A stretch of DNA of 64,000 nucleotides. It comes from Paenibacillus wynnii (GTDB taxonomy: Bacteria > Bacillota > Bacilli > Paenibacillales > Paenibacillaceae). Below, in pieces: positions 1 through 9,417 of the stretch. The number at the start of each line of letters is the position of its first letter. Position 1 is the stretch's first letter. Under the pieces are notes generated by a model. The model searched no databases and was not told where the DNA came from. It was given only the letters and a program-made list of their open reading frames with translations. The stretch is taken from assembly GCF_030812855.1 (NCBI RefSeq), contig NZ_JAUSTK010000010.1, forward strand, positions 62,001-126,000, given 5' to 3'. The translations under genes were made by a program, and so were the position numbers.

Positions 1-1234
1 TCATTTCCAGATTCACGGTTCGGGCCCTGCAATCCAGCGCCCCGCGAAAAATCCCCGGGAAACACAGAACATTATTGATCTGATTCGGGAAATCACTTCT
101 GCCGGTCGCCAGAACCCGGACATACGGTTCCGCTAATTCAGGCTCAATCTCCGGATTCGGGTTAGCCATCGCGAACACGATGCTGCCCTTAGCCATACTT
201 TTCACATGATCGACTGTCAGAACACCACCGCCGGATACTCCGATGAACACATCTGCACCCTTGATTGCTTCCGTCAAACCGCCAACCAATCCTTCCGGAT
301 TGGTCACCTCTGCCAGCCGAAGCCATTCTGCATGGGAATACTCTACCCCTCGCCGAAGTATGCCTTCCCGATCCACAGCCACGATATGGCTGGCACCCGC
401 CGCCAGCAGCAAATTGCAGATAGACACTCCCGCTGCTCCGATACCGACAACTACAATTCGGACTGTAGCTATAGACTTGCCAACCACCTTAAGGGCATTC
501 AGCAGACCCGCCAAAGCAACGATAGCGGTACCATGCTGGTCGTCATGAAAGACAGGGATGTCCAGCTCAGCGGCAAGCCGCCGTTCAATTTCAAAGCAGC
601 GCGGGGAAGAAATATCCTCCAGGTTAATGCCGCCAAATCCAGGCGAAACAGCTTTAATGATGCTCACAATTTCATCCGGGTCCTTCGTATTCAGGCACAG
701 TGGAAAAGCATCGATGCCTGCCAGTTGTTTGAACAACATCGCCTTTCCCTCCATCACCGGCATCGCCGCCTCCGGTCCGATATCACCCAGACCCAACACG
801 GCCGTACCGTCCGTTACAACCGCTACCGTATTCCGTTTCATGGTCAGCGAGTAGGCTTTGCTCGGGTCCTCAGCGATAGCCGTACAGACACGGGCCACAC
901 CAGGCGTATACACCAGGGATAGATCCTCCCGGTTCTTAATCGGCATCTTGGGGGTAACCTCAATCTTGCCGCCGAGATGTGCCAGAAAGGTACGGTCAGA
1001 GACGTTAATCACTTTAATCCCGGCCATCTCAGCCAATTCGCTTACCACATCTTCATTCCCCGCATCCAGCACATTCACCGTAATATCCCGAGTCGTCACA
1101 TCCTTGCCTGCACGAATGACGTCAATGGCCACTATATCTCCGCCGGCGGTGGCAATTTTGGAGGCAACATGCCCGAAGGACGTTATGGATTTGCGTATTT
1201 CGAGCCGGATAATTATTGTTGTTGAGATCGACAT
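1..1234 (-). CDS. NAD(P)-dependent malic enzyme with N-terminal ACT-like domain (3' end outside window)
   Basis: Oxidative decarboxylation of malate to pyruvate in the cytosol. I translated this frame directly: 411 codons run from ATG at 1234 off the left edge. Residues about 5-85 look like an ACT regulatory domain, then the malic enzyme core: LVYTPGVA with the catalytic Tyr near 109, DAFPLCLNTKDPDE, FGGINLEDIS, VFHDDQHGTAIV, and a dinucleotide-binding GIGAAG. GGGGG lies about 9 nt upstream of the ATG. It starts 14 nt after the phosphotransferase stop, so it is probably the last gene of the MFS-phosphotransferase unit. Family assignment is firm. Cofactor preference and the role of the ACT domain are inferred. 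Confidence 0.93.
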   Translation of the reverse strand, partial: MSISTTIIIRLEIRKSITSFGHVASKIATAGGDIVAIDVIRAGKDVTTRDITVNVLDAGNEDVVSELAEMAGIKVINVSDRTFLAHLGGKIEVTPKMPIKNREDLSLVYTPGVARVCTAIAEDPSKAYSLTMKRNTVAVVTDGTAVLGLGDIGPEAAMPVMEGKAMLFKQLAGIDAFPLCLNTKDPDEIVSIIKAVSPGFGGINLEDISSPRCFEIERRLAAELDIPVFHDDQHGTAIVALAGLLNALKVVGKSIATVRIVVVGIGAAGVSICNLLLAAGASHIVAVDREGILRRGVEYSHAEWLRLAEVTNPEGLVGGLTEAIKGADVFIGVSGGGVLTVDHVKSMAKGSIVFAMANPNPEIEPELAEPYVRVLATGRSDFPNQINNVLCFPGIFRGALDCRARTVNLEM

Positions 1235-1248
1235 GATGAACAGCCCCC

Positions 1249-2187
1249 TTAGTGGTTGTATGGATCCTCTGAACCTTCTGAACCCTCTGCATACCAGCGT
1301 GGAATGACTCTTTTAAAATGTTCATAATCTTCAAAGGCTACTTTGCATCTGTCTATCATACCCTCTACTTCAGAAGCTCCGAACGGAATCGCCCATACGA
1401 TGGAAAAGAGCGAAGCATACGCCACATAAAGCGCTTGTCTGGTCCAGAACTCGTCAGGGGGAGCGCCTTCGAAATACCCGTCGATTTTACCTCTCGCCAA
1501 AGGAATACTCCACTCCCGGTCAAAGGACTGCAGCTTATAGAACTCCTCTACATAATCACCACTGTCACAGCGGTTGAAATCAATGACTCCAATTTGCCCT
1601 TGATCGGTGTACAGCAAGTTCCCTATGTGGTAATCCCCATGGCGGTAGACCTCCCCCATATGGCTGAGCCGTCCTATATTCTCTTTGACAAAAGCAATGG
1701 CAGTCTCATCCCCCGTTACCCGGTACGGACAGCCTTCGTACTCCTCTACACGGGAGAGAACTTTGGTGCGCAATTGCTGCTCCCAACCGGGATTTTTAGC
1801 CGGGGTCGGTATGGAATGTATTCGTTTTAAAATCTGACCAGCCTGAATCCCCAACTGATACTGCTCTGTTACAGGTAAGGACAACAGGCATTCCTCTAGC
1901 GGAAGTCCTTCTACCCAAGTAAGCAGCATATACGTATTCTTGCCCTCGTTGCATATACCAAAATCAATAGCCCGCGACATCGCAAAATCTAGCTGATTGA
2001 TAACCTTAACCCTGTTATACTCCGCCTGCTTTGCGTCAAATTGTTCTATGCCGGACAGCCTCAAGAGCAGCCTTTGGCCATCCTCGCTCTCGACATCATA
2101 TTTCAAATCACTTGACCAGCCTTTAAGCACCGGTTCGAGCTTCTTCCATGTTTCTTGATGGGGAATCCCCGTTACGTGGTTGCTCAA
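1249..2187 (-). CDS. APH-family small-molecule phosphotransferase
   Basis: Protein-kinase-like phosphotransferase of the aminoglycoside/macrolide/choline kinase superfamily, 312 aa. The catalytic loop HGDYHIGN is at residues 183-190 (catalytic Asp 185, Asn 190), and the metal-binding Asp 203 sits in VIDFNRCD. The start is TTG, not ATG: TTGA overlaps the MFS stop and GAGAGGG lies about 7 nt upstream, so translation is probably coupled to the MFS gene. The partner exporter suggests a drug- or metabolite-inactivating kinase, but the substrate cannot be read from the sequence. A housekeeping kinase is equally possible. Confidence 0.85.
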   Translation of the reverse strand: MSNHVTGIPHQETWKKLEPVLKGWSSDLKYDVESEDGQRLLLRLSGIEQFDAKQAEYNRVKVINQLDFAMSRAIDFGICNEGKNTYMLLTWVEGLPLEECLLSLPVTEQYQLGIQAGQILKRIHSIPTPAKNPGWEQQLRTKVLSRVEEYEGCPYRVTGDETAIAFVKENIGRLSHMGEVYRHGDYHIGNLLYTDQGQIGVIDFNRCDSGDYVEEFYKLQSFDREWSIPLARGKIDGYFEGAPPDEFWTRQALYVAYASLFSIVWAIPFGASEVEGMIDRCKVAFEDYEHFKRVIPRWYAEGSEGSEDPYNH

Positions 2188-3425
2188 GATTCAGCACCCT
2201 CTCTTTCCAGCTTGGAAGCGGGTTTTCCAGCCTCTATAAGTACCTTGCTTCCCAATAGAAAAAATCCTTGTATGAAGAGCAGGGCTCCTGTTCCGATAAG
2301 CATCCATTCGATCTTGATAAAGTCGGCCATAGGTCCAAACACCAGCATACCCAGCGGCATCATTGAGCTAGAAATCATCCCTAGCACCCCGAATACTCTG
2401 CCCAGAAAGTCAGGATCAACCTTCTCTTGCAGCATAACCGTAGAGGGAGTATTGAACATCGGCATCACCAGACCCACTAAACCCATGACCAACAGATAAA
2501 TCCAGAAGACAGGAATAAGCCCAAGCGCAAAAGTCCCTGCCCCAATAGCCAGACTGGAAAGTGTCATGGTATGTACTTTATTGCGGAATCCACCCCAAGA
2601 GGCCATAATCAGCCCGCCGCTCATCATCCCTATGGAAAAAGCTATCTCAATGGCCGTAAGCCGCCAAATATCATTCCCAAATGATCGTGTAACCTGCAGC
2701 GGAGTTAGAAAAGCAACAGGTGCAGCGAGAATAAAGAAAAATGCACAGAAGATAAAGAAGGTTCTGATAAAAGGATGACTCTTAATATAGGCAAAGCCTT
2801 GCCGCAGGTCACTTATATAACTTAAAGCCTGCTTCTGAGCTGCCTTAGCATGAACCGGTACATGAAGGAATAATATCAGAGTCACTATGGCAATGATTGC
2901 TGTAATCACATCGATAAAAAATATGGCCTCAATGGATGCCACCGTAAGCAATGCGCCGCTCAGCATAGGGGATAACAGCATCACCAACGCCTGAATACTA
3001 CCGTTGGCACCGCTTACCTTCGTTAGTTTGTCCTCTGGGACAAGCTGCGGAATAAATGCGCCTACAGCCGGCGTTTGGACTCCGGCACCGAGCGCGCGCA
3101 AGGCAGAAGCTGCAAAAAGAAGCCACATGGCATCGAAGCCCATGAGGAACAATATCGCCAGAATTAACGTGGAGACGGCAATAATAGAATCCGATAAAAT
3201 AATGAGCATTTTACGGTTGTAGCGGTCCGCCCAAACTCCCGCAAACGGAGATAGGAAAAACGTCGGTAAAAATCCGCATATAATGGAAATCGTCATCATA
3301 ACACCGGATTGCGTATTTAAGGTAATATACCAAAGAATGGCATACTGAACCAGCGAGGAGCCAAATAAGGATATCGTCTGGCTGGCGAGAAATAGCACAA
3401 TGTTCTTTTTCCAATTCGGATTCAT
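2184..3425 (-). CDS. MFS drug/metabolite exporter
   Basis: Major facilitator superfamily transporter of 413 aa with about 12 hydrophobic segments. The loop between segments 2 and 3 carries the family motif WADRYNRK. The overall pattern (NPNWKKNIVLFLASQTISLF at the start) resembles the MefA/EntS-like MFS_3 exporters of Firmicutes. The last codons overlap the TTG start of the APH-type kinase, so the two are co-translated. An exporter plus an inactivating kinase resembles mef/mph macrolide-resistance pairs, but that is only an analogy. ATG at 3425 follows GGGAGTGG at about 10 nt. Confidence 0.88.
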   Translation of the reverse strand: MNPNWKKNIVLFLASQTISLFGSSLVQYAILWYITLNTQSGVMMTISIICGFLPTFFLSPFAGVWADRYNRKMLIILSDSIIAVSTLILAILFLMGFDAMWLLFAASALRALGAGVQTPAVGAFIPQLVPEDKLTKVSGANGSIQALVMLLSPMLSGALLTVASIEAIFFIDVITAIIAIVTLILFLHVPVHAKAAQKQALSYISDLRQGFAYIKSHPFIRTFFIFCAFFFILAAPVAFLTPLQVTRSFGNDIWRLTAIEIAFSIGMMSGGLIMASWGGFRNKVHTMTLSSLAIGAGTFALGLIPVFWIYLLVMGLVGLVMPMFNTPSTVMLQEKVDPDFLGRVFGVLGMISSSMMPLGMLVFGPMADFIKIEWMLIGTGALLFIQGFFLLGSKVLIEAGKPASKLEREGAES

Positions 3426-3514
3426 GTTCGGACAACCACTCCCTTAACACCGTTTTCAGTATCGTATCACAGATTGAATTGAAATCGGAAACGGAATACT
3501 GCTCTATGTACGTC

Positions 3515-3546
3515 AAAAGACCGCCATCTCATAATAGGTAGCGGTC
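3515..3546 (-). terminator. Rho-independent terminator of the ABC-2 exporter operon
   Basis: GACCGC (3519-3524) pairs with GCGGTC (3541-3546). On the minus strand the hairpin is followed by TTTTGACG. It lies between the permease stop (3603) and the MFS start (3425). Confidence 0.6.
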
Positions 3547-3602
3547 CCTTCACTCTTCATTCCCCAGTTCATCTAACAATCACTATAACGTCACCTGCAA
3601 AA

Positions 3603-4721
3603 TCAACGAGCCTCCACCTTGCCTTTTCGGTAAATAAACGCACCTAGTGCAAAGGCGCCTGCACCCCACAGTGCTAATATTCCCATTCCGCTCCAGAAGG
3701 TAGAGGTGAGAAATCCGGATCCGTATACCATTCCGTCCCGCATGCCTTCCACGAAATAGGTAAGCGGAATCACTTGAGTAACAGGCTTGAGCCAATCCGG
3801 TAATCCGCTGGTTGCGAAGAAGATCCCGCTTAGGAACATCATCAAAAAGCTAGTGATATTGGCCAGCCCCATGTAGGACTCGATGGATTTACTGAAGGAA
3901 GAGAATAAGTACCCCAGTGCATTAAACGCAAGCACCCCTACAAAGAAAGCCACAATTAACGTTGGAAGGTCCATATGCAGGTTCGCTCCGAATCCGAATA
4001 CCCCAATCAAGCTTAAGAGTACAATTTGTACAAAGCTCAGAATAAAACGGACCATCATCCCTCCAACTCCGTACAGTCCCATGCGCATCGGAGTCAGACG
4101 AAGGCGTTTAAGCAGACCCGTTCTGCGCAGCTCAACCATATCAACCATACCGAACAGCCCCGCTTGGGCAACCGACAGGGCAATCATTCCGGTTAATAAA
4201 AAGTCTGCGCTGCTTAGGTCCTCATCCCCTCCGGATACTACAGAAGACTGTAGTTGAAAGGCAGGTTCAACCCCTGCGGCAGCAAAGCTGGCTTGCTGGA
4301 CATATTGCTGCAATATTCCCCTGACGGCCTGAGATGTGGCATTATTCTCATTCTCGGTATTAACGATTAACTGAATATCACCGGCCTCTTCACTCTCAGG
4401 AAGAATGATGACAGCATCCACATCTTTATCCTTAATCCATGTATCTGCTTGTTCACTGCTGACGGCTTGCTCCGTCTTCCATTCGAACACGGGTACTTTT
4501 CTAAGTCCCGCTTCGAACGAGTCGGCAGCGGCATTCGACTGCGGCTTCACCAACGCCACCTTTGCCTTGAAGTCGCTGCTGTCTCCACCTCCAAAAATAA
4601 CCATGAATATCACCATCAGAATAACCGGAAAAAATAAATTCCAGAACCAAACCTGCTTCTCCCGAAACATCGTTTTCAATTGTGCCAGGAACAGCTTCAT
4701 TAGCTGGTTGCCAATCTTCAT
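3603..4721 (-). CDS. ABC-2 type exporter permease
   Basis: Membrane subunit of a drug or lipid exporter of the ABC-2 family. One N-terminal transmembrane helix is followed by a large extracytoplasmic loop (about residues 45-170) and five or so C-terminal helices, the usual ABC2_membrane_3 layout. I chose ATG 4721 rather than the upstream in-frame ATG 4736, because GGAGGG sits 7 nt before it and the ATPase stop TGA ends 2 nt upstream, giving a compact operon junction. It works with the ATPase encoded just upstream. The substrate is unknown. Confidence 0.87.
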   Translation of the reverse strand: MKIGNQLMKLFLAQLKTMFREKQVWFWNLFFPVILMVIFMVIFGGGDSSDFKAKVALVKPQSNAAADSFEAGLRKVPVFEWKTEQAVSSEQADTWIKDKDVDAVIILPESEEAGDIQLIVNTENENNATSQAVRGILQQYVQQASFAAAGVEPAFQLQSSVVSGGDEDLSSADFLLTGMIALSVAQAGLFGMVDMVELRRTGLLKRLRLTPMRMGLYGVGGMMVRFILSFVQIVLLSLIGVFGFGANLHMDLPTLIVAFFVGVLAFNALGYLFSSFSKSIESYMGLANITSFLMMFLSGIFFATSGLPDWLKPVTQVIPLTYFVEGMRDGMVYGSGFLTSTFWSGMGILALWGAGAFALGAFIYRKGKVEAR

Positions 4722-4723
4722 TC

Positions 4724-5653
4724 TCAGTCCCTCCATTCTTTGCCTGTAAAGGCAATAAAGACGTCTTCAAGGCTCATCTCGCGAATGGATACATGTTCTA
4801 CTCGGTAGCCCTGCTCCTTGGTAAACCCGAGTAAATCATATAATGATTGCTCCGGCTTCACCGACCATAACGTCAAATTGGCTCCATCCCGCTCCATACG
4901 AACGATATCGGGTTGACTTTGGATAGCCTTCTCGGTTTGGCTGGCTGCTTCCTCTCCATCGTGGAACGACAGCCGCATCTCACGTTCCTGAGTCAATCTA
5001 CTGATTAAGGCAGCTGGTGTGTCCAGGCTGATAATATGACCTTGGTCTACAATGCAGACGCGATCACTCAGCTTCTCAGCCTCTTCCATGTAATGCGTGG
5101 TCAATATAATGGTGGTGCCAAGTGCCTTCAGCTTCATGATGATGTCCCATATATTGCGGCGTGCTTGGGGGTCGAGGCCTGTTGTAGGCTCATCCAGAAA
5201 AATAACCCGCGGATCATTAATCATCGCCAGACCAATAGCCAATCGCTGCCGTTGTCCGCCAGAGAGCGACTTCACACGTTTACCGCGATGCTCCGTCAGG
5301 TTAATCATCTCCAGCACTTCACTGGTTTTCCTTGACCGAGGATAAAAGGAAGCGAATAAGTCCAGATTTTCTTCAGCGGTCAGCAATTCGAATAATGCGC
5401 CCGATTGCGGCTGTACACCAATCAAGGTTTTGATCTCACTCTCATCCTTCTTCCAGGTCAGCCCGTTTATGGAGATAGCACCTGCATCCGGCTCCTGCAA
5501 TCCTTCAATCATCTCCAGCGTTGTTGTTTTTCCCGCTCCATTCGGCCCAATAATAGTAAAAACCTCTCCAGCTTCTACCGTAAAGTTGATATCCTCCACG
5601 GCCTTCACTGTCCCGTACGATTTCCTTAAATTTGTTACTGTTAGCACAGACAT
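4724..5653 (-). CDS. ABC-2 exporter ATP-binding protein
   Basis: Nucleotide-binding subunit paired with the following permease. Walker A GPNGAGKT is at residues 36-43, the signature LSGGQ at 130-134 and Walker B VIFLDEP at about 150-156, followed by a C-terminal extension typical of the CcmA/drug-exporter subfamily. ATG 5653 is preferred over ATG 5671 because GGGAGGG lies 5 nt upstream. First gene of a two-gene operon, with the permease start 2 nt beyond its stop. The substrate cannot be inferred. Confidence 0.9.
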   Translation of the reverse strand: MSVLTVTNLRKSYGTVKAVEDINFTVEAGEVFTIIGPNGAGKTTTLEMIEGLQEPDAGAISINGLTWKKDESEIKTLIGVQPQSGALFELLTAEENLDLFASFYPRSRKTSEVLEMINLTEHRGKRVKSLSGGQRQRLAIGLAMINDPRVIFLDEPTTGLDPQARRNIWDIIMKLKALGTTIILTTHYMEEAEKLSDRVCIVDQGHIISLDTPAALISRLTQEREMRLSFHDGEEAASQTEKAIQSQPDIVRMERDGANLTLWSVKPEQSLYDLLGFTKEQGYRVEHVSIREMSLEDVFIAFTGKEWRD

Positions 5654-5742
5654 AATATCCCTCCCGCACATCCGCTAATTCTTCAAATCTAGCTTCATTA
5701 TATTCTGAACTGTTGAACAGCCTGAACCGTCTGGAAGCCGAT

Positions 5743-6792
5743 TTAACATCCGCCTTCAGATGTAGATGTTTGATCTGATTGAGAAACTGTAGGGTCAGTC
5801 AGTAGCAGAATTTGCAATCGTTCCAGATCAAGACTTGTCACGATCCCTGTCTTATGCCAATGCTTGATGCAGCCTGCATAATTCAGCAGCACACATTGGG
5901 GCTCGTAACCTAATTCCTTGGCTTTATAACCTCCGGAGATCAGATTCAGCACACAAGCAACCCCAATAATCCCTACCTCTCCGTCTGCCATATGCTGCTG
6001 TCCAAACGCCGTGGAAGCATGCGGAATGATCAATACTTTATAACCCTGTTCCCTCCCCATTTTCGTGATCGTGTTCACCTGACAGTCATTCGAACAGCCT
6101 CTGCATACAAGGCCTTGCTCCATCGGAACAGCTCTGCAGGCTTCATTAGATTTCAGTCTCATACAAATCGGAAGAAACACTCTTTTTTCCTTGGTTTCTA
6201 AAAATGCGCTCCTGAACGTCCGATTCATGATCTCTGCACCCACCATATTTAAATGATATTCGACCCGCTCGCGCGTGCAGAAAATCAGGTTTTTCTTCCC
6301 TGTCAGGCTTAGGCGATGGCTATCAATAAACGAATTCACATGGAGCGTGTAACGGCCTATTGTCTCCTCGCTTCTCTTATCGAACCAGTTCGCCAGCTTC
6401 ATTGCTTTTGACAGTCTGTGTTCAACTTCTCTCCGAGGCTTGCCTTTCAAAAAATCATACCAGATCGTCATTCTTTGACTCTCTTGCTCGAACTCCCCGG
6501 AGGCCCGTAGCCATCCGATCAGCTTCCCAAATGAGTCCAGATTAAATTCGATGTTGCCATAGACCCTCCACAACACACCGATCATTAATAACTCCAACTT
6601 ATATATTTCGGCTCCCATAGGCTTCAGATTTCTGTCAGCCATATAACGGCTAAATTCTTCGATCCCATCTTCTTCGCTCATTTGATTCAATACTTCTTCA
6701 GTAAATGCGGCTGCATCGTCATAATATCTATGGCTGTCTGGGCTATCTCCATATAAGGAGTAGGTTACCGTCTCCATTCCACCAGTCTCCAT
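5743..6792 (-). CDS. DUF116 domain protein
   Basis: 349 aa. The C-terminal half carries the DUF116 pattern: CRGCSNDCQV at about residue 230, then GYKVLIIPHAS, GVACVLNLISGGYKAKELG and LNYAGCIKHW. The conserved cysteines suggest a metal or Fe-S site, which is an inference; the family has no settled function. The N-terminal 200 residues are soluble and charged, with no recognisable domain. Two starts are possible (ATG 6792 or 6777); GGGAGG lies 12 nt before the first. Monocistronic as far as can be seen, between the ABC-2 operon and htpG. Confidence 0.75.
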   Translation of the reverse strand: METGGMETVTYSLYGDSPDSHRYYDDAAAFTEEVLNQMSEEDGIEEFSRYMADRNLKPMGAEIYKLELLMIGVLWRVYGNIEFNLDSFGKLIGWLRASGEFEQESQRMTIWYDFLKGKPRREVEHRLSKAMKLANWFDKRSEETIGRYTLHVNSFIDSHRLSLTGKKNLIFCTRERVEYHLNMVGAEIMNRTFRSAFLETKEKRVFLPICMRLKSNEACRAVPMEQGLVCRGCSNDCQVNTITKMGREQGYKVLIIPHASTAFGQQHMADGEVGIIGVACVLNLISGGYKAKELGYEPQCVLLNYAGCIKHWHKTGIVTSLDLERLQILLLTDPTVSQSDQTSTSEGGC

Positions 6793-6869
6793 CCCACCAA
6801 TCCACCTCCCACACTTTACCAGTAAGGTATCATATCCTTATCTGGGTGGCAGTGACCTTTTATTACGGA

Positions 6870-6920
6870 TTTACAAAAAAACAAATAACCCGCATGGGCA
6901 CGAGGCCATACGGGTTATTT
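6870..6920 (-). terminator. htpG Rho-independent terminator
   Basis: Ten-base-pair stem AAATAACCCG (6883-6892) with CGGGTTATTT (6911-6920), plus an inner ATGG/CCAT extension. On the minus strand it is followed by GTTTTTTTG. Placed 29 nt after the htpG stop. Confidence 0.9.
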
Positions 6921-6948
6921 ATGCTTGCGATCTTTTCGCTAGTTTAGT

Positions 6949-8829
6949 TTACACCATGATTTTGCAAATATCATTCGTGAATTCTACAGGATCGCCTACA
7001 GGCAAGCCTTCGATCAGGAGCGCCTGATTGTACAACAGGTTCGTGTACAAGCCCAACTTTTCTTTATCGTTCGCTTGTGCATTTTTCAGGGACTGGAACA
7101 CCTCATGATTAATGTTGATTTCCAGCACCTTATCCGCTTTTACATCCTGAGCGTTAGGCATAGCCTTGAGGATTTTCTCCATCTCGATGGACAGCTCACC
7201 CTCAGTGGAGAGGCATACCGGATGGGTTTTCAGGCGTTTAGATGCCTTAACGTTCGTCACCTTGCCGGACAGGATGCTTTTCATGGATTCAAAAAGATCC
7301 TTGTTCTCATTTTCTTCCGCTTCAGTAGGCTTATCCTTCTCATCGGTTTCAATGCCAAGGTCGCCGCTGGATACGGATTTGAACTCTTTTTCCTTATAAT
7401 TCATGATGATGTTGATCGCGAATTCGTCGATATCGTCCGTGAAGTACAGAATCTCAAATCCTTTATCCAACACCATTTCGGTCTGCGGTAGCTTCTCGAT
7501 TCTTTCGATTGACTCCCCGGATGCATAGTAGATATACTTCTGATCTTCCGGCATTCTTGATACGTATTCGTCCAAAGTAACCAGTTTCTTCTCCTTGGAT
7601 GAATAGAACATCAGCAAATCCTGCAGAGTTTCTTTATTAACGCCATAGTCGCTATACACGCCAAATTTCAACTGTCTGCCGAAGGATTTATAGAATTGCT
7701 CGTATTTCTCTCTCTCATCCTTCAACAAGCTTTGCAATTGACCTTTAACCTTGTTCTTGATGTTCTTGGCGATCAACGTTAATTGTCTGTCATGCTGGAG
7801 CATCTCACGCGAGATATTCAGGGACAGATCCTCGGAATCCACCATACCTTTAACAAAGCTGAAGTAATCAGGCAGTAGGTCGGAACATTTGTCCATGATG
7901 AGCACACCGTTGGAGTACAACTCTAGCCCTTTTTCGTATTCCTTTGTGTAATAATCGTATGGAGTATTCTCCGGGATGAACAGGATTGCATTGTAAACTA
8001 CGGCACCATCAGCACTGATATGAATATGCTTAAGTGGCTTGTCGAAGCCGTAACGCTTCTCCATATAGAAGTTATTGTAGTCTTCGGGAGTCAGCTCACT
8101 TTTATTTTTACGCCAGATCGGCACCATGCTGTTGACGGTTTGTTCTTCGGTAACTTCTACGAATTCATCTTCGCTGCCTTCTTTCGGCTGCTGGCTTTTT
8201 ACGTCCATTTTGATCGGGAAGCGGATGAAATCGGAGTATTTTTTGATAATCGACTTCAGGCGGTATTCTTCGAGGTACTCATCATATTGATCGTCTTCGG
8301 TGTTTTCCTTGATTGTCAGTACGATCTCGGTTCCCACGGAAGCTTTCTCAGTCGGCTCAATGGTGTAACCGTCTGCACCTTGGGATTCCCATTTGAAGGC
8401 CTCATCACTACCCAAAGCTTTACTTGTTACAGTAACGGTGTCCGCCACCATAAAAGCAGCATAAAAACCCACTCCGAATTGACCAATGATATTATGTCCG
8501 TCTTTGGCTTCATTTTCTTTCTTGAAGGCCAGGGAGCCGCTCTTGGCGATAATTCCGAGGTTATTGTCCAGATCTTCCTTAGTCATCCCGATACCTGTGT
8601 CGGAGATTGTTAAAGTTCTGTTGGCCTTATCTACAGTGACTTTAATGTAATAATCCTCTTTATTGAACACCAGTTGCTCATCGGATAATGCCTTGTAGTA
8701 GATTTTGTCGATGGCATCGCTGGCATTGGAAATAAGCTCTCTCAGGAAAATCTCCTTATGGGTATAGATGGAGTTAATCATCATTTCCAGCATTCGTTTC
8801 GATTCGGCTTTGAACTCTTTTTTTACCAT
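6949..8829 (-). CDS. htpG: Molecular chaperone HtpG (Hsp90)
   Basis: Cytosolic ATP-dependent Hsp90-family chaperone, 626 aa, the usual bacterial length. The N-terminal GHKL ATPase domain shows [13 protein letters not shown] (catalytic Glu and Mg-binding Asn), [11 protein letters not shown] and [12 protein letters not shown] (lid), followed by the middle and C-terminal dimerisation domains. ATG at 8829 follows GAAAGGAG. It is transcribed from a consensus sigma-A promoter with a perfect CIRCE operator, which points to HrcA heat-shock control. The gene is monocistronic, with a strong terminator downstream. Confidence 0.98.
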   Translation of the reverse strand: MVKKEFKAESKRMLEMMINSIYTHKEIFLRELISNASDAIDKIYYKALSDEQLVFNKEDYYIKVTVDKANRTLTISDTGIGMTKEDLDNNLGIIAKSGSLAFKKENEAKDGHNIIGQFGVGFYAAFMVADTVTVTSKALGSDEAFKWESQGADGYTIEPTEKASVGTEIVLTIKENTEDDQYDEYLEEYRLKSIIKKYSDFIRFPIKMDVKSQQPKEGSEDEFVEVTEEQTVNSMVPIWRKNKSELTPEDYNNFYMEKRYGFDKPLKHIHISADGAVVYNAILFIPENTPYDYYTKEYEKGLELYSNGVLIMDKCSDLLPDYFSFVKGMVDSEDLSLNISREMLQHDRQLTLIAKNIKNKVKGQLQSLLKDEREKYEQFYKSFGRQLKFGVYSDYGVNKETLQDLLMFYSSKEKKLVTLDEYVSRMPEDQKYIYYASGESIERIEKLPQTEMVLDKGFEILYFTDDIDEFAINIIMNYKEKEFKSVSSGDLGIETDEKDKPTEAEENENKDLFESMKSILSGKVTNVKASKRLKTHPVCLSTEGELSIEMEKILKAMPNAQDVKADKVLEININHEVFQSLKNAQANDKEKLGLYTNLLYNQALLIEGLPVGDPVEFTNDICKIMV

Positions 8830-8921
8830 GGATCGGTTAATTCTCCTTTCAATATAGGGAAATAAGATGGTGGCTGAGAAAAAGTTATGTAGCTGCGCTT
8901 ATTAGGCAGCTTGTCCAGGAA

Positions 8922-8948
8922 TTAGCACTCAAGTAATCAGAGTGCTAA
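8922..8948 (-). promoter_or_regulatory. CIRCE operator (HrcA binding site)
   Basis: Perfect match to the CIRCE consensus: TTAGCACTC, nine spacer bases, GAGTGCTAA. It starts 11 nt downstream of the htpG -10 box, so bound HrcA would cover the initially transcribed region. Confidence 0.96.
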
Positions 8949-8958
8949 TTCCTCTTTT

Positions 8959-8987
8959 TATATAACATATACAGAATTGGGAGTCAA
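8959..8987 (-). promoter_or_regulatory. Sigma-A promoter of htpG
   Basis: On the minus strand TTGACT (8987-8982), 17-nt spacer, TATATA (8964-8959). Directly upstream of the CIRCE element. Confidence 0.9.
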
Positions 8988-9123
8988 GATTTCGATGGAA
9001 AAAGGTGGGGAATTCGGCGCAAGGTAGCGTATGTTGGCTCGTATAGAATCTAGCCTCGTTGCTGCAATTACGACTATTCTGATGCCTTACGAGGCTACCT
9101 ACGTATGCCGCCAACACGCCAAT

Positions 9124-9310
9124 TTAGTGGGAAAACTTCCCTCTAATTCATCGATTTAGCCTCTTTCATGAGGATTAGAGGGAAAAATTCCCTCTAATTT
9201 CTTTCAAAACCTACTATTCTGGTACCTTACGCCGATTTAGTGGGAGTATTTCCCTCAAAATCATCAATGTGGCCTCTTTCGTGAGGATTAGAGGGAGAAA
9301 ATCCCTCTAA
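9124..9310. repeat. Four 23-bp palindromic repeat units in a tandemly duplicated block
   Basis: Imperfect palindromes with core TTAGAGGG...CCCTCTAA at 9124-9146, 9175-9197, 9237-9259 and 9288-9310. Units 1-2 and 3-4, with similar 28-nt linkers (GCCTCTTTCRTGAGGA), form two copies of a block of about 113 nt. Related units occur near 30.5 kb and 51.8 kb. No open reading frame is credible here. Confidence 0.85.
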
Positions 9311-9417
9311 TTTCTATAGATCATCTATTTGGGTACCATACGCAACTACAACGCCAATCAAATGAAAAATTCTAATTAAATCGATGGCCACGGGACGACC
9401 TGCGGTGGTCATTGGAC

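Noticed and set aside
206..1307. Several overlapping plus-strand ORFs of 82-238 codons
   Set aside because: They are antisense shadows of the malic enzyme gene, which reads cleanly on the minus strand with all family motifs.
8020..8613. 197-codon plus-strand ORF
   Set aside because: Antisense of htpG; no ribosome site, and its composition mirrors the chaperone codons.
9124..9310. Possible CRISPR array from evenly spaced palindromes
   Set aside because: Only four units, imperfect repeats, linkers similar to one another instead of unique spacers, and no cas genes nearby.
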